Assembly (NCBI GenBank): GCA_944739405.2 | Contig: OX123182.2 | Coordinates: 90,202,051 to 90,266,050, forward strand | Direction of reading: 5' to 3' | From: Euclidia mi | Taxonomy: Eukaryota; Arthropoda; Insecta; Lepidoptera; Erebidae | DNA length: 64,000 nt | Part shown: piece after piece, positions 20,875 through 32,619 of the stretch | Layout: every line of letters starts with the position of its first letter | How positions within the stretch are numbered: the stretch's first letter is position 1 | The notes under the pieces: generated by a model | What the model saw: only the letters and a program-made list of their open reading frames with translations | The model's database searches: none | What the model was told of the DNA's origin: nothing | Program-made: the position numbers and the translations under genes

Positions 20875-23270
20875 TAATTCTTGAGGATAGTTTTATGTAT
20901 AATGCATTGGGGTGCCGACTAGTGTTTATGGAACGCAGTTGAGTTGGTCAGCTCATATCGATGTTTTCAAATGTGGCTATGTACCCTTTTAATTTCTCAT
21001 GCTATTACTAGTAACGTGGCATTGCACACTGTATTGTGTAAGGCTCCTTTTACGCTCAGAATAAAGGCAACTATCAGTGAAACATACCTAATATATTGGA
21101 TAAGAAACTTTACTACTCTTTTTATACGAAGGTGATTGGAGCCTATGCATTTGCCAAGTATGTATGTAATCTTTACAGACGAAAAAATACAAAGAGATTA
21201 AAAAAGAAACTCAAGAACTGGCAATATTTTTTTCAAAAGATCCTTTATATTACTTACTTAGAACTGCTAATTCCATCAAAGCTACCATAAAACCACAAAG
21301 ACTGTAAACTTTTCTTGTAACAAGACATGAATATCTCATTCTCAAACATACTTTAAAACATAAATTATGTTCAGTAAATAGCCGTATTTAATTTTAAGAG
21401 AACGCATGTCATGGAATCCTCGGTGCTCCAGAGACCAAGATTTCGTCGGCAAGAAATATTCTGATAAAGTACGCAAGAGTTAGCTTTGTGTATTTGCACT
21501 GAAATGTTGACGCGTTCCTTAACGGTTATAAGGATTTACCGGCCTCGCGCACAAAAGTAGATCAAAAGCTAGCTTATTTTCATAAAAACTTCCAGGTTAA
21601 GTCATGTTCGTGCGGTGAACGTATTTTATTTTTAAGAATATGTTTAGTATGCTGTCGGCTATTTTTATGTGTTAAAAATTGAGATGATCCAAGTTAGGTT
21701 GTTATTTTGAAGCATCGCATTGTCTGTGAAAAAGAAAACAAGGTGATCTTTTATTTTTATTTCTTGCTATTTCTTAATTATTGTTCGCTTATTTGGATAA
21801 GCTAGAGTAGTTTCAAAGTACTGCTACTAACAGGCTAGTTAGCTATCATAAAGCGACACTTCTATATTCAGCTTTCATAGCTATTCTAAAATTAAGATAA
21901 TACATTTTAAGGCGCTGTTATACCTCAGAAGCCGTGAAACACCTAATTTTTCGTCGCGCAACTAGCCATAACGGTACATACTACAAACTTGCAAAAAATA
22001 GAGCTTATAGTCAAAAGTCTGAACAAAAGACTTTTGAAAGAAATTTTCATGTATGTAAAATAGAATCACGGTAAAAAAATCACAAAAACATGGCAGAAAA
22101 TAATCTTTCGTCTCACTGTTTGCAATATTTTGATCGTGAACTGTCATATTTTATTTGATAATATTGTAGGAAATCTAATGAACTAAAGAATTACCCTATT
22201 TATTTTCATATTATACGTGTATATTTTGTAAAATTAAATAAAATCTGCCAAACGTCTATGATTTTGACGCTCGGTTGATTCCATCAATATCAAATGCTTC
22301 GGCAATTTAAACCTTATTAGCATAAGCGGTGTACTGAGTGTCAGTTGCTAGTTTACGCCCCGCCTATCATTCGGCTATGAGCCCTGTGAGGGATAGGTCA
22401 TGTTGCTTGCGTCTCCGCTGCACGAAATTTTACGTAAACCTGTTTGTTAATAATACGCCGATTTGAGTTCGTAATTTCATGTTTTATATTATAGTCTGAA
22501 CACTTTGAATCAAATAGGCTTTTCTTGTGACTATGGGCACATATAATTAGGACCTAAGTTTATATTTTTGTTGCGTTTAATGTGTTATTGTTTCTGTGCT
22601 TATAAATATATAATTAGAAGAATAAAATATGGGCAATTAGAGAAATAAAGTTCTACGAAGGATTTGTACAAGAAAGCATCGTAATAAAATATAAATTCAT
22701 CCATGGCCAAGTGATTATGAAATATGAAAAAATTTTACACAAATTATTTTCATAAGAGTCTTTTATGACTGACTATGTTATACATTAGCGATTATGCATA
22801 ATATAGTTATATAAATTATTCTCACAATACATAGCTGCCACAGTTTTCAATGTTTGAAAGAGTAATAACATAAAATCGAATCATTTTATGTACCTATATT
22901 GCAAATTCATTAGCTTGTCAGAGCGCCTGGAGCGCTAAGATGCCGCCACGGTGAACAATAAACAGTGCTAATATGGCGCTCCGCAGTCCGCACATAAGCG
23001 GTAACGAATGTTGTATTATTGTGTTGTGAACATAAACCTATTTACTTAGGTACATCGGGTAAAACTTTGATTATTCATTAACTATTAGGTATGTTTCAGT
23101 ACATCTAATATCTTTTTAATTTCTAAAATCAATCATTTATAAGTAAGTAGGTGACTTCTCTGTTTGCTATAACACAAGTTATAGTATTTTTTAAAATAAT
23201 AAAGTATCTAACTAATTATCTTTATTGTAATTACAGTGAAGTTAAAGTTACAGTTTAGCAACGTCTTACA
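20875..23270. other. No gene recognised
   Basis: AT-rich sequence with scattered short open frames on both strands. The somewhat GC-richer patches near 22320-22440 and 22915-22990 ('gagcgcctggagcgct') could be fragments of repeats or regulatory DNA. I see no family I can support. Confidence 0.45.
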
Positions 23271-23275
23271 CACAT

Positions 23276-24114
23276 TTGACTGCAGTAATTACTAACACGA
23301 TTTGTTCAAGAGTGATAAGCAAAAAATACACGAGGGATAGCAGTGACTGGTTCGAATTGCGTAAGAATATGTTGACAGATTCAAATTTTGGTATAATGGT
23401 AAAAAGAAGAGATAACAGCAGTAAAGCCAACTTAGTAAAAATTATTTTGTACAAATAAAATATTTGCAATGAAAACAGCAGTTGCGCATGGAGTCTAAAA
23501 TGAACCACTGGCTTTGCAACAACTGGCGAAGCAAGAAAATGTAAAAATCGAGCCTTGTGGATTATCCGTTTATTGGTGCCACGCCAGATGGATTAATAGG
23601 TCCAAACACGATTGTGGAAATTTAATGTTTTATAGTTGCCTAAAAGAATGGCCTGGAGAATAGTATATGAGCAAATAAAATACAAATATGAAAACATGAT
23701 AAAAAAGTGAACTGACTAGTCTAAACAAATATTGTAATTGTTATTACCAAATTCAGGGGCAACGCCACGTTACACGCAAACAAAAATGTTTATTTGCTAT
23801 GTGGAGTGGCGAAAGTAAACCACTAAAATAGAAATAATAGAAAGAGATGATGTTTTCTGGGAGACGAAAATGAAAGAAAACTTGTGGCGTTTTATATGAA
23901 TTGGCAGTTGCCTGAAATTGTTGATTCATCAGTGCTTGAAGTTTCTACAATACCTAGCCTTAAAAGGAAAGTAAATGAAAATGTGCCTCGTGAACAACAG
24001 CAAATAATAAGTATTGAAGCCTCATCACCTCACACACTGCCTTTAACTTTTGATGAGAATAAAGAAAACCTGCCGGGTTGCAGCAGACAGCTAACTTTTG
24101 ATGAGCTGTAAACT
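23276..24114 (+). pseudogene. YqaJ-like (lambda-exonuclease fold) nuclease pseudogene
   Basis: Frame-shifted blocks give SSDWFELRKNMLTDSNFG (near 23340-23395), HG.E-PLALQQLAKQENVKIEPCGL (near 23485-23560) and YPFIGATPDGLIGPNTIVEI (near 23565-23622). Then come QGQ-like and HVTRKQKCLFAMWSGESKPL (near 23770-23825), and a last open frame, VAFYMNWQLPEIVDSS to LTFDEL, ending at 24111. The order W/R helix, hG.E, PDG and EIK is that of YqaJ viral-recombinase-type nucleases, which in insects are often carried by DNA transposons. The catalytic E-x-K is broken: the Lys codon after VEI is TAA. The product, if made, would be inactive. Confidence 0.75.
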
Positions 24115-24124
24115 CTGTTTTTCG

Positions 24125-24240
24125 TTCATTCATTCATTCATTCATCATCAGCCTTTAACAGTCCACTGCTGGACTAGGCCTCTCCTTTGAAAGGAGGAAT
24201 TGGCCTACTATACCACGCTGGCCAAACAGGTTAGCATAGG
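24125..24240. repeat. LINE/SINE 3'-tail-like repeat with (ATTC)n
   Basis: (ATTC)n at 24125-24144 is followed by 'catcatcagcctttaacag' and 'tccactgctggactaggc'. Read on the minus strand this is the 'gtccagcagtgga...gatgatga' 3' end shared by lepidopteran RTE elements and the SINEs that parasitise them. A related piece is at 34118-34330. Confidence 0.55.
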
Positions 24241-24292
24241 GCTTGTATCAAGTTTTCCTTCTCTTACAGTGCTGTTCTCTGCATAATATGCT

Positions 24293-24376
24293 CCCTCTGT
24301 CGGCTCTTACGACACCCATGGGATGATAAATGGGGTGGTGACATTCGGTATTCTTAATCCGTCACCACACGGACAA
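24293..24376 (-). mobile_element. 5' head fragment of SINE family A
   Basis: 'cttacgacacccatgggatg' and 'ccgtcaccacacggac' match the 5' module (right end on plus) of the SINE at 50389-50796 and the fragment at 32533-32617. Confidence 0.65.
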
Positions 24377-24767
24377 TGTATTTTGTTAGTAAATGATAAA
24401 TAAATATATTTTAATATTTATTTTCTTTGAAGCAACACATATTTTAAGCGAAAGAATATTTTTTATATTTTTCCATACAAACATGCATGAGGAGAGCCAA
24501 CGAAAAAGCAGTAACTCAAATTTTAATTCTATAATTTGGGTTGGGTTTCGAAACAAGTCGCCTGAATTTGAGGGTATTGGTGGTGCAGGGGGCTTAAGGG
24601 AGTTAGTTTTAATCCCCTAAAAGTAATTTTGGCTGCCGGAGTTGCGTCAAAATATATTTAAACATTTTCCAAAAATTCTTAGTAGTAATTTTTATACCTT
24701 GAAAAACGTGAAACGAAACGCAAACCCGCCATCTTGGAATGATCATATTGACAGCTAATGTCAAATT

Positions 24768-24850
24768 TATGTTAGGTTCTCTTTTGACTCTTAATCCGAA
24801 AATGGGAACCCTTTTACCCGAAGCAGGGCTCCGTCAACCTTAGTTTATTA
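24768..24850. repeat. Single arm of palindromic repeat P
   Basis: 'atgttaggttctcttttgac' followed by 'gcagggctccgtcaacctta' matches one arm of the complete palindrome at 36408-36711. Only one arm is present here. Confidence 0.6.
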
Positions 24851-25129
24851 AACTAGTGTGAAGAATGTGGAAGTTGGCAGTGCCATACACACTGATGTTT
24901 GGAGATATTTTTTTTTCAGAGGAAACCAAGTATTTCCGGCAAGTGAAAATGGTGAGGGCGGATTCCGAGACCTCCCCTCCTCCCCCTCAACCACTCACAA
25001 CCCCTAAAAACGGCGACGTATTTCGAAACCTTTACCCTAATAATTATGCCTATAATAACAATAAAACATCCATAAATAAATAAAATAAACCAACTTTTAC
25101 TAAACTGCAATTATTTCGTAACTCGCTTT

Positions 25130-25300
25130 AGTTGAGATACGGCTTTTGCGCTTAGTAGGGCAGTATTGTGGTTTTTAGGGTACCGTAGCCAAAAATTGTA
25201 AAAGCCCTTTATATTTTGTAGGATAGTATTATATAGGTAGTTTTTATATATTGTAGGAACCCTTATAGATTCGCCATGTCTGTCTGTCTGTCCGCCCGTA
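25130..25300. repeat. Fragment with (GTCT)n, related to 18003-18500 class
   Basis: 'gtaggaacccttatagattc' followed by 'gccatgtctgtctgtctgtc' resembles the agggttcc/(GACA)n class of dispersed elements, here in the opposite orientation. Boundaries are approximate. Confidence 0.4.
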
Positions 25301-25825
25301 TGTAACAGCCAATTTATTGCAAAACAGATTTGAAAACTGGCAGGAATGGAATTAGATGTAGGTATTCTATGAACTGCTTCACCATTTTTATACAAAAACA
25401 AAACAAAAATAATTAGGGCCTCCATATATGGAACTGACTTAATTCTTTTTATCATCTTACGGCACGTATTTATCTACTTTCGTCAACAATAATTTCGTCA
25501 ACAAAAAATTAATACCTATAACGTCTAATGTAAACCAGTTTTGCTCATGGCTCCACTAAGAATAAAAATTGCGCTATGCCTATATTGTACAAACAGATTG
25601 ATTTATGTAATATAAATTTTAATATCAGTATCTCAATTCAATATGCTAAATCGTTTTGCTTGCGATTTTGAAATATTGGAATACGGATGTCGCCAGAATA
25701 CGGCCGCACGCGACGAGAATGAAGGGGGGCGCCCCGCAGTAGACGGAGCTAAGCACCCTTCACCTCCCCTGCTTCACCCCCTCATTTACCAAAACAGTCG
25801 CTTAGTACAGCGCCTTAAATTCGTT

Positions 25826-26241
25826 TTTATAATAATAATAGAATAATATATTTATTTGTATAAAATTGATTGCCGTTACAAACTTAAGAACACAGAGTAG
25901 ATTTTCAATAAAATAACGAAATTACAATCCAATGGATGAAGTTCTGTTATCCTTGATAGGTTAGTAGTTAACCTGTGGTAAGGAATAACAGTCCTCTTCC
26001 CTACAGATGTAATGCTATCTTACAATTTCTGAACAATAGTAACTGAATGAAACATTATTATATTTTTTACAATTTTATAAAAGTTATATAAAAAAGAACC
26101 AAATGAAAATAAAAAATAAAATAAATAAAAAAGAAAATAAAAAATTAAAATTCAATGTTTACACAATTATCATGCTTTAATTGCGTATCAAACGTAAGTA
26201 ATTTTGTGTGTGTGTATTATGCGTGTGTACTTATATGTGTG

Positions 26242-26302
<61 letters not shown>

Positions 26303-28375
26303 ATGGAGACAAATTAATATTAATAAGTATCGGAAGGAATGATAAAATAATATAAATAATAGTATCGTAGATAATAAATAAATATTGGTTAAAAGAATTG
26401 TGTGTTATATAAAAAGTTGGCGTATATTAAGAACATTGCAGTTTTGGTACAGTAAATTCGTATGGTACATGAGAGGCCGAAATGTAGCTACTTTTAATAT
26501 AGCTCTGTGTGCTACTTCTAATGCCATTAAAACTGATTTCACTGCACTACCCCAACAAGAGATACAGTAGGTTATGATGGATAAACATAAGGCGTGGTAC
26601 ACGTTAGGTATAATAGTCTGGTCTGCAACGTGTCGTAAGGTTTTAAAAACATAAATCAATTTGCAAACTCTTCCTACAAGGGTGTTTATATGCATTTTGT
26701 AATTTAGGCACTTGTCTAAGATTACGCCAAGATATTTAATATTATCAACTGAAGACAAGGATGGGCAATTGCATGATGGGAGTATTAAAGTATATGTAAT
26801 ACTTGAGTGAGCTTGTAAGATTAGTTGTGATCGTGGTTGTGACATTGAGCTGCTAGAAAATGTAATAAATTTAGTTTTTTCTGTGTTAAGGGTTAGATTA
26901 AGTGAAATAAGCCACCTTGAAACCAGGTTAAAGCCATGTTGCGTCCTTAGTTCCACTTCTGTCCATGTGTCGCTGACAAATGTCAGTGCTGTATCATCAG
27001 TATAACATACAGTTTTATTGTTTGGAATTTTGAGATTACAAAGATCGTTTACAAATATCAGAAATAAAGTTGGGCCTAGAATGCTACCTTGTGGTATGCC
27101 ATATTGGATAGCGAGTTCAGCGCTAGTATAATTGTCAATTTTAACTACTTGCGAACGGTTTGTGAGATAATTCTGGAACAGATCTCGTTGAACTCCTCTG
27201 ACACCCATCCGTTCAAGCTTGAGAGCGTCCGCAACAAAAGCGTGGCTATGGGGACCGTATCGAACGCTTTTGTAAGATCTATAAATATTGTTAACACCTT
27301 TTTGCTATCATTTATGTTTTGGACTATAGAATTTGTAAGTTCTTGTACAGCATCACAAATTGATTTCCCTTGACGGAAACCGAACTGTAGAGAGGAAATC
27401 AGGTTATTGTGGTTTAAATAATTGACAAGCCTTTTGTTAATTAAGCGTTCAATAATTTTAGATAGTGAACTGCGAAGAGCAATCGGTCGATAATTATTCG
27501 ACTGGCTCCCATCGCCCCCCTTGAAGATAGGATGGATTATCGATTATCGAATATCTTTTTGAAAGCATTGGAAAAGACTGCAGTGTCGAAATAGGTATTA
27601 AAAATATGGCTTAAGATGGGTGCTAGGCATGCAAAATATATCTTTATGAAGTAAGATGAAATACCGTCCCATCCAGTCGAAGCGTTAGTACGTAGTGAGT
27701 TAATGACTGACACTACTTCGGCAGGATCTGTATGTGTCAGGACTATAGATGAACGAGGTACAGTCTTTTGTGTAATATGCGAGAAGTTAGTTTGATAAGG
27801 TGGGTGTTTGTGTGTTACATTGTCGGCTAGATTCTTGCCAATATTTACAAAAAATGTAGTTACGTTGTTACATGATTGAGTGTACGAGTGTAAAATATTG
27901 AGTAATAGATTCGAAGAATTTCTGATCTTAGATGTATTTGTAACTTGTTTTTTAGTATCCAATAGTAATTTTGGATTACAACTCGCTTTATTTATTTGCT
28001 GTGCATCGTAAAGTCTCTTAGTTTTTTCAGAATATTTGTGCAGAAGTTTCTGTAGCGTTTATAACTAAGCAGTAATATTTCACTTGTTGGGTTCTGCTTT
28101 ACTTTTTTATGAAGAGCATCCCTATGTCTTAAACATCGCACCAAACCGGCTGTAATCCATGGCTTCAGTAACCTTTTCTTAGATGGAACGCTTTTTGAAC
28201 GAACAGTGTTTCTATAAGGTTGTCTGTGAGTATGTACGGGTTTGATATTGTATACAGAAAGCTAAAATCTAATTGCGACATTGTAAGATCGAGAGCATCA
28301 TAGTCGATTTTGGTGACTGTACGGTTTTTACTTGAGTTATGGCAATTTATTCTGCTTACACAGCAGAGTGGAGTA
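25826..28375 (-). pseudogene. Jockey/CR1-like non-LTR retrotransposon, 5'-truncated and mutated
   Basis: The minus strand runs from the end of an endonuclease domain (near 28375) through the linker (PWITAGLV-like, near 28150) and RT block 1 (TGWDGISSYFIK, near 27650-27690). The 267-codon open frame at 26405-27208 carries YGIPQGSILGP (residues 36-46) and the catalytic box as CYTDDTAL (residues 68-75, Y-T-D-D instead of the usual Y-A-D-D). The family's C-terminal region stops early, after NIRQLFI. About 560 bp of 3' UTR with a (GT)n array and an AATAAA motif end in a TTA-rich tail near 25826. Frameshifts near 27210 and 27965 kill it. The whole is a dead-on-arrival insertion. Confidence 0.88.
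26244..26301. repeat. (GT)n microsatellite
   Basis: About 29 uninterrupted GT units within the 3' UTR of the minus-strand jockey-like element, preceded by an imperfect GTGT-rich stretch from about 26200. Confidence 0.97.
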
Positions 28376-28789
28376 ATGGTCGGTGACTGTATTTTTTTAT
28401 AGACACGTTCCGTCCTCTCGCATTCTGACTAATTCTTTTTACTTCGCACATATTATGTATTTAACAGTTTAATAAAACAAGTTTATCACGCTGCAAACAC
28501 TCTTAGCTTGCACTACATTAAAATTTTACGATTAATCAAAGTAACCTTTTTTTATAAACGACTGCCATACAAGTAGGTCACCTGTATCGGTAGTTACTTT
28601 ACAACCATTCATCTAACGGACATAAATCGTAACTCCTAGACACGAAATAATAATATGTAGTTTCTTAAAATAGTATTTTTTGACGTTAGACCACTCCATT
28701 ACCGACTGAGAATTATGTTACTATCTAAATCATCAACAAAACACAAATCAACTGTCTTTGTGGTTATAACTTCAAAATAAATCGCTTTA

Positions 28790-29425
28790 AATCTTCATAT
28801 GGGGAAACTCAACAGATTCACAGAGAGCGTTTTTGTCGCAAAAGAGATGCATAAGGGCTATAGTTGGTATTCCGCCCTTTGAATCGTGCAAACCACATTT
28901 TAAAAAGTTCAAAATATTACCCCTACCGAGTATGTACATTTTTGAAATTTGTGTATTTGTTAACACTAACCCAAATTTATTTGTGAAAGCGAAAGACATT
29001 TACCAACGAAACACAAGACAGGGAGAGCGGCTAGTTTTAGATGTAGTTCCTAGAACTACATTATACAATAAAAGCTGTTACGTAATGTGCAAAATTTTTT
29101 TTTATAAATTGCCATTACAGTAACAAAATCTGCCATTATGTAGATTTAAAACAAAATTAAAAACATTGTTAATGGAAAAAAATGGTTTACTCTGTTAATG
29201 AATGGCTCCTGTAATATTATATTGGTTTTTGATGTTTTTTGTAATAAGTTATTGATGTTATTTATTATTCATTGACATTTATTTTTATTTTTGACATTTT
29301 GTATTCCTATTTTAATTAATGCTATTACATAATTAATTCACATGCCAAATATCGGCTTAATAGATCTTAAGTACATACATTGTTACATGCCATCTGTATA
29401 CTCTATTATATGTGAATAAATGACT
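28790..29425 (+). pseudogene. C-terminal tail and 3' UTR of a non-LTR retrotransposon
   Basis: The open frame from 28833 encodes SQKRCIRAIVGIPPFESCK, PHFKKFKILPLPSMYIFEIC and YQRNTRQGERL. This is the conserved C-terminus found after the reverse transcriptase of lepidopteran jockey/CR1-like elements; related reading continues to about 29210 through stops and shifts. The 3' UTR ends with 'gtgaataaatgactatgac', combining a polyadenylation signal with the short ATGACT-type tail of such elements. Everything upstream is missing. It lies tail-away from the minus-strand element at 25826-28375, separated by about 400 bp. Confidence 0.82.
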
Positions 29426-29568
29426 ATGACATAATTTCTGTTTCTGTAGGTAATTGCTTTTTGTTTGTTAATGTTCGTGAATAATCGTAATTAATCACAC
29501 CTTTAAAAGCATATTTTAAGGTCCAAAGTAAGATAAGGCTTGGGATCACAACCACGTTTATTTGATTA

Positions 29569-31073
29569 CTAGCTTTCGCCCGCGGCTTCGCCCGCGTGAA
29601 ACTGTTAATAAAGAGTAGCATTTGTACTTCCCCAGGTTTCAGACTATCCACATCAAATTCATCACAAACGGATCTGCACATTAGCCGTGTAGCATACATA
29701 CATATAAACAGAAAATACTTAAAATTACTTTTATTTTCATAGTCGTCAAACTTCAGGTAAAGATTAGTGGGTAGGTATATTATTAAAGTTAATGAAGAGC
29801 TTATGTATCTACTGAATAGAATTGCAGCAAAAATAAAAACTGAAAGCATTATCACAATAGTACATAATCAGACCGCCCCTCCGCTGCGCTTAAGCGCGCC
29901 AATTCATAGTAAGCGTTTTTAATGACGCTGCGCTTAGTTCAATCGTGATAACTTTTAAACCATTCGTCCAAACTACTTACTGTAAAGACAAAGTTCATCT
30001 ACATTAAATACTGAAGGCTATAAATCTATCAATTTTGAAAACAATTTGATAACTACTCTAGAATAATGCATTGCACATACTCTAGAATATACATAGCATT
30101 GTAAAAAACAATTTATTTTATGTTATACTGTTTTATTACAATAAAAATGATGTAGTTAGGTTATGTACTAAAAGCTAAAAAGTAAGTCGGTACGTTCTAG
30201 CTGCCAGATCGCACCAAAATTCTCATCCATCTGGGGTATTGATCAGACAAATATGAAATTGGTTTGTTGGAATAGTTGGGCAAGTGAAATTTCTATCATA
30301 AATTTTTATTCTGGATACGCTTCGCCCAAGATAAAAAGAAGAGTTTTATTTTTATTTACGTATTTAGTTTCAAGTTTTTAGTTTCGTTGGTTAGTTGATA
30401 CTTTTCATTCTATTTTCATAGTGAGCCCTTTGCTACTAATCAAACCCTTTCATTTGATACCCATATTGAGGTAAGTATTTGTAGCAAATATGTAATCCAC
30501 CATTTTGTGGCGGCGGCCATCTTGGATTTTTCATAGTGAGCCCTATTCTACCAATCAAGTCCTTTCATTCGATACCCATATTAAGTAATTTGTAGCAAAT
30601 ACGTAATCCACCATTTTGTGGTCGCAGCCATCTTGGATTTTTCATAGTGAAGTCTATTCTACCAATGAAGCCCTTTCATTTGATACCCATATTGAAGTAT
30701 TTGTGGAAAATACCTTTGTAATCAGCCATTTTGTGGCGGCGGCCATCTTGGATTTTTCATAGTGAGCTTTTTATGATAAACAATTTCACCGTACATTATC
30801 TTCAAGTAACTTTAACGGTTTAGGCAACGCACGCGAAGTCAGCTTTCAGAGCTCAGGATTTTTGCCGAGTTAGTTGATACTTTTTCTTATATTATGGCAA
30901 CATTATACAAAATCATTATAAATGGTAGCCTATGTGTTATTCTGATGTATAAAATATATTACTGCAAAGTTTCATCCAAATCCGTTCAGTAGTTTTTGCG
31001 TGAAAGAGTAACAAACATCCATCCATCCATCTTCACAAACTTTCACATTTATAATATTAGTAGTAAGTAGGGA
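29569..31073 (-). mobile_element. 1.5-kb non-autonomous Helitron with internal tandem array
   Basis: On the minus strand the element starts TCCCTACTTACTACTAATAT and ends CGCGGGCGAAAG then CTAG (29569-29572). The 3' end carries the palindromic 'cgcccgcggcttcgcccgcg', which gives the subterminal hairpin expected of Helitrons. Internal sequences include 'caaatccgttcagtagtttt' and a three-unit tandem array. Open frames across it are not conserved coding. A helicase remnant lies immediately outside its 5' end. Confidence 0.78.
30416..30766 (-). repeat. Three-unit, 111-115-bp tandem array inside the Helitron
   Basis: The word 'tcatagtga' marks unit boundaries at 30416, 30531, 30642 and 30757. Each unit carries 'tttcattcgatacccatatt' (or a close variant) and 'ggccatcttggatttttcat'. 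The unit resembles, in the same orientation relative to the element, the 117-119-bp unit at 48233-48760. Confidence 0.9.
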
Positions 31074-31088
31074 TAGTAGGGATATCAT

Positions 31089-31275
31089 TAGAGACTTTCT
31101 TTATACACAACATTATCTAACTGTTTTACCACCTTCATATAGAACATGTAAATTATTTTTACCGCTTACTCGTGAACATGCCACATATAACTGACCATGT
31201 GAAAAACAACATGTTCGGGGGTCGATTCCAGCTGTTTCAAGTCTGTCCCTGCGATTTATTTAGAAAATACACACA
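31089..31275 (-). pseudogene. Remnant of Helitron (Pif1-like) helicase, C-terminal motifs
   Basis: The minus strand encodes NKSQGQT (the motif V region) and, after a one-base shift, GIDPRTCCFSHGQLYVACSR followed by VSGKNNLHVL and a stop. FSHGQLYVA.SRV is the signature of motif VI of the Pif1-type SF1B helicase in Helitron RepHel proteins. Only about 55 codons survive. The rest of the helicase and the Rep domain are absent. It sits 16 bp outside the 5' end of the Helitron at 29569-31073, so it belongs to an older element. Confidence 0.85.
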
Positions 31276-31279
31276 GGGC

Positions 31280-32135
31280 TACGAATATCCAGCCCTGCCG
31301 AAAGTAAGATAGCCCCGTTGAGTTACTCAAGAGGTATCTGAATTCAGGCCTCAGTCTCCCACCCACACGGATTCCCACGTACGTGAGGTGTGGGAATTTG
31401 GGAATAATGAGACACCTGTATAAGTACAGAACACGAACGAACGAAAGAAATCAAAGAAACACATCCACACTCATTATTCAAAAGAAACGACTAAGACACC
31501 AATCCGACGAAAACGAAAGAAAATTAAACCTCACCAATCCACGAAGAATCTTAACATCGCCATTCAGAAAACGCCATCTATGTTTACATATACAAACCGA
31601 CCGAGATAGAAAATAATATGGACTAATCGACAATTTATTGAAAAAAGGGTCTATAGTTATTGTTTTTATCATTTAAAATAAAATGAAATGATGATATAAC
31701 TATTATATAAACATAATAATTTGAAATAAATGAGATTGACCGTTTAAATCAAGTGGACATTGTAATAAATTTTGACACAGAGACTTTTTGTTTATGAAAG
31801 TGCCGAATATTATACTCTATTATTTTTTTAATAACAGAAAGATACCCGACACATATATTCTTATTATTGTCTTTTTTGCAAGAAACTTTTATTTTGCTAG
31901 AAAATTATTTGAAAATAGTGACATCTATTGGTCGGAAGGATAACTATAAATATACTCGGTTCCAGTAATTTATTTATCGAAAATACGTAAAAATATACTG
32001 ACGAAATTAATAATAGCCTCCCTTTTTAAATTCGGGTAAATAGTCATAAAACACTTTGAAGGTACCTATTTAGACTAACTATACTTTTACTAACAAACAT
32101 ATAATCATCGTAGATGGCACCACATATTATATAAC
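31280..32135. other. No gene recognised; GC-richer stretch at 31300-31400
   Basis: 'ctcagtctcccacccacacg' and 'gattcccacgtacgtgaggt' at 31350-31390 look like repeat sequence, but I cannot place the family. The 77-codon frame at 31383-31616 is strongly basic and without motifs. The remainder is AT-rich. Confidence 0.4.
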
Positions 32136-32139
32136 CAGT

Positions 32140-32355
32140 TTTGGATGAGCCCTGTTTTGTTTAGGACTACGTACAAAGGAAAGGTCAAGATGTACACCGA
32201 AAACTACTCAACCGATTGTGATGTAACATATACTATTTTATAGTTTTGAGTATCCTTTGTACATGAGTGTAAGTTTTATTGAAATCAATTTCGCCATTTT
32301 AGAGATCCTTAGCAACATAGGGAAAGACGTCGGACAGACAGACAGACAGACATAA
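32140..32355. repeat. Dispersed element fragment with (CAGA)n
   Basis: 'ccgaaaactactcaaccgat' followed by 'ggacagacagacagacagac' resembles the 18003-18500 class and other arthropod elements with this internal microsatellite. Boundaries are tentative. Confidence 0.45.
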
Positions 32356-32532
32356 ATTCTAAAAATCGTCAAGTATTGCTTTTTAGCATTTTTCTAGATT
32401 TTTTAGCTAATTTTCGTCAAAATATCTTTAATGTACAGACTTTTTCACCTCTACAGTTTTATTATAGTAATATAGATAGATATACATTTCTTAGTAACAA
32501 ATCCTATAGGTTTTATACCATTAAACACAATA

Positions 32533-32617
32533 TCCCTCTGTCGGCTGTTACGACACCCATGGGATGATATGGGGTGGTGACATGCCGTATTCTTAATCCG
32601 TCACCACACGGACGGTA
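32533..32617 (-). mobile_element. 5' head fragment of SINE family A
   Basis: Nearly identical to 24293-24376 ('cgacacccatgggatgatat', 'ccgtcaccacacggac'). No tRNA-like module follows. Confidence 0.65.
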
Positions 32618-32619
32618 AT

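Noticed and set aside
29424..29855. 143-codon minus-strand frame
   Set aside because: It runs across the 3' terminus of the Helitron into flanking DNA, so it cannot be a conserved gene of either.
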